From Pseudomonadales bacterium (GTDB taxonomy: Bacteria; Pseudomonadota; Gammaproteobacteria; Pseudomonadales; DC-out160): a stretch of DNA of 7,995 nucleotides. A program made the position numbers and the translations under genes. The notes under the pieces are model-generated. The model did no database searches and was not told the DNA's origin. It worked only from the letters and a program-made list of their open reading frames with translations. Shown piece by piece: positions 6,871 to 7,995 of the stretch; position 1 is the stretch's first letter, and every line of letters starts with the position of its first letter. Where the stretch lies: NCBI GenBank assembly GCA_016765265.1, contig JAESQG010000375.1, positions 2,803 to 10,797 on the forward strand. Direction: 5' to 3'.

Positions 6871-7395
6871 ATGAGTGCTGTGATAAAGAAAAAATACCGC
6901 CATATGGTGGGTAAAGACCCTTATGAAGTGGCTTTAGAAGATTATGACGTAAGCCAAAGAGAAATATATCAATCAAATACTATGTGGGGATTTTTTGATC
7001 GGTTACGCAAAGAAGACCCGGTCCACTACTGTAAAGAATCTCGGTTTGGCCCTTATTGGTCAGTGACCAAATTCGCGGATATTATGGAAGTGGAGGGCAA
7101 CCCAGAAGTCTTTTCTTCAGAGCCTTCCATCGCAATAATGGATGCACCGGCTGATTCTGACTACGATATGTCAATGTTTATCGCCATGGACGAACCAAAG
7201 CATGGTGATCAGCGGCGAACGGTACAAAGTTCTGTTGCGCCGAGAAACTTAGCCAATATGGAAGGGCTAATTCGCGAGCGTGTTTGTACGATTCTAGATA
7301 GGTTGTTGATGGAGACGTTTCCGGTTTCGATGGCGCGGGCAATGCGTTCGGCTCGGTTTAAATCGGCGGACCAGACGCTGGCACTGAGGCCGTAG
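6871..7395 (+). CDS. CYP153-like cytochrome P450, N-terminal fragment running into unrelated sequence
   Basis: Only the first about 144 codons (6871 to about 7302) are P450. They match the N-terminal third of CYP153-type alkane/fatty-acid terminal hydroxylases: D-P-V-H-Y, F-G-P-Y-W-S-V-T-K-F-x-D-I, F-S-S-E-P, M-F-I-A-M-D-E-P-K-H (with the helix C region just after it, Q-R-R-T-V) and V-A-P-R-N-L-A-N-M-E-G-L-I-R-E-R-V. After I-L-D-R-L the frame runs for 31 codons antisense to an aldehyde dehydrogenase and stops at TAG 7393-7395, so that tail is not P450. The oxygen-binding I-helix, the ExxR motif and the haem-ligand Cys loop are all missing, so no active enzyme can result. A whole CYP153 is about three times longer and needs ferredoxin and its reductase, neither seen here. 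Start ATG 6871 is favoured over GTG 6865 by ribosome-site spacing. Likely co-transcribed with the acyl-CoA synthetase upstream. Confidence 0.82.
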   Translation: MSAVIKKKYRHMVGKDPYEVALEDYDVSQREIYQSNTMWGFFDRLRKEDPVHYCKESRFGPYWSVTKFADIMEVEGNPEVFSSEPSIAIMDAPADSDYDMSMFIAMDEPKHGDQRRTVQSSVAPRNLANMEGLIRERVCTILDRLLMETFPVSMARAMRSARFKSADQTLALRP

Positions 7396-7995
7396 GGGGT
7401 GTCGTTGGCCATGTGAATGGCTTGGGCTTCGTCGCTGAAGGATTGAACGGTGACGACGGGGCCGAAGGTTTCTTCGCGGGCAATGAGCATTTCGTCGGTT
7501 ATCCCGGTGATGACGGTGGGCTCGATTTCGTTGGATTGGCCGATGCGTTTGCCGCCGGTGATGATGTCGGCTCCTTTGTTGCGGGCGTCTTCTATTTGTT
7601 CCATGACGATGTCTACTTGAAATTGGGCGGTCATGCAGCCGACATCTAAATCGTTGGGGTCGTCGGATTGGCATCGGCTGGGTGTTTGGATGTTTTCGAG
7701 TTTTTCTTTGAGCATGTCGATGAATTTGGGGTAGAGGGTGTCTTGGACGAGGATGCGTTCGACGGCGGTGCAGGTCTGACCTGAGTTTGTCATCCCCCCC
7801 CACACCGCTCCGTTGACTGCACGTTCGAGGTCTACGTCGTCGAATATAACCATGGGATCTTTGCCGCCGAGTTCGAGTTCTACGGGAATGAGGTATTGTG
7901 CGGCGTGGGCCATAACGGCACTCCCGCCGCGGCAGCTTCCGGTGAAGAATACTTTGGCGGGGCGTTGGTCGATACAGGCGGCTCCGGTTTCTTTT
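7209..7995 (-). CDS. Aldehyde dehydrogenase (NAD(P)-dependent), partial at both ends
   Basis: Minus-strand frame open from the window end. True aldehyde dehydrogenase sequence runs from 7995 down to about 7302. It would oxidise an aldehyde to its acid. Visible in order are F-F-T-G-S (cofactor-binding region), V-E-L-E-L-G-G-K-D-P with the general-base Glu, and N-S-G-Q-T-C with the catalytic Cys codon at 7770-7772. Then come E-E-T-F-G-P-V-V (nicotinamide-ribose Glu) and T-P-Y-G-L-S-A-S-V-W, ending with E-T-G-N-V-S-I-N-N. In intact enzymes this last motif is followed by some 40-60 further residues; here the frame instead enters P450 antisense sequence and stops at 7209. The N-terminal half lies beyond the window; the ATG at 7913 is internal, since homology continues upstream of it. 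Subfamily is uncertain; the V-E-L-E-L-G-G-K-D-P context resembles apocarotenoid/aliphatic aldehyde dehydrogenases. Composition is clearly more GC-rich than the synthetase/P450 side. Confidence 0.85.
   Translation of the reverse strand, partial: KETGAACIDQRPAKVFFTGSCRGGSAVMAHAAQYLIPVELELGGKDPMVIFDDVDLERAVNGAVWGGMTNSGQTCTAVERILVQDTLYPKFIDMLKEKLENIQTPSRCQSDDPNDLDVGCMTAQFQVDIVMEQIEDARNKGADIITGGKRIGQSNEIEPTVITGITDEMLIAREETFGPVVTVQSFSDEAQAIHMANDTPYGLSASVWSADLNRAERIARAIETGNVSINNLSRIVQTRSRISPSILAKFLGATELCTVRR
7302..7308. other. Junction between P450 and inverted aldehyde dehydrogenase sequence
   Basis: Plus-strand P450 homology ends at I-L-D-R-L (codons to about 7302-7305). Minus-strand aldehyde dehydrogenase homology ends at S-I-N-N (codons to 7302). 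The two families meet within a few bases, with room for a short shared GTTGTT-like microhomology, and both proteins are cut mid-domain. No inverted repeat, target duplication or transposase is seen at the join. Confidence 0.75.

Noticed and set aside
6871..7395. A genuine short P450-derived fusion protein
   Set aside because: The last 31 codons read antisense to conserved aldehyde dehydrogenase motifs, and the haem-binding part is absent; a breakpoint explains it better than a functional fusion.
7413..7649. Plus-strand frame rich in Gly and Asp
   Set aside because: Antisense shadow of the aldehyde dehydrogenase; no ribosome site and low-complexity composition.
7294..7803. Minus-strand frame of 169 codons rich in Arg and His
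   Set aside because: It overlaps the aldehyde dehydrogenase in another frame; the His/Arg-heavy composition is the usual artefact of an out-of-frame GC-rich gene.

Overview
The window reads as chromosomal DNA of a free-living, probably marine or environmental gammaproteobacterium. This is inferred from a mixed, rather AT-leaning composition, an outer-membrane-type lipoprotein, a secreted protease whose C-terminus looks like a GlyGly-CTERM (rhombosortase) sorting tail, and a CYP153-type P450 beside an acyl-CoA synthetase, a pairing typical of hydrocarbon and fatty-acid users. No rRNA, tRNA, CRISPR array or insertion sequence is visible.

Left part (1-3998): an LRR-type lipoprotein (4-786) ends at a near-perfect intrinsic terminator (813-847). 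A separate unit follows: a large secreted metzincin zinc protease (922-3606) with pro-region, HExxHxxGxxH catalytic domain, beta-rich middle domain, two DUF11-like repeats and a C-terminal sorting/anchor tail. It converges, with an 11-bp gap, on a small unrecognised gene on the minus strand (3618-3998).

Middle (3999-5013): the divergent spacer 3999-4145 holds an 11-bp perfect palindrome overlapping a -35-like box. It separates the minus-strand gene from a ChaC-type gamma-glutamylcyclotransferase (4146-4742). A 271-bp spacer with a candidate promoter and a GGAATA hexamer tract precedes the next gene.

Right part (5014-7995): a FATP-type acyl-CoA synthetase (5014-6828) is followed 42 bp later by the N-terminal third of a CYP153-like cytochrome P450 (from 6871). 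At about 7302-7308 the P450 homology stops abruptly, and antisense sequence of an aldehyde dehydrogenase begins, running on the minus strand to the window end. Neither gene is complete. Base composition also rises at this point. The three activities (terminal hydroxylase, aldehyde dehydrogenase, acyl-CoA ligase) would form a sensible alkane/fatty-alcohol oxidation route, but the junction itself is either a rearrangement or an assembly/amplification chimera. It should not be read as a natural operon. I see no convincing new multi-gene system; the most noteworthy points are the junction, the modular protease with its sorting tail, the palindrome at 4032-4063, and the repeat-built ribosome binding region at 4990-5013.
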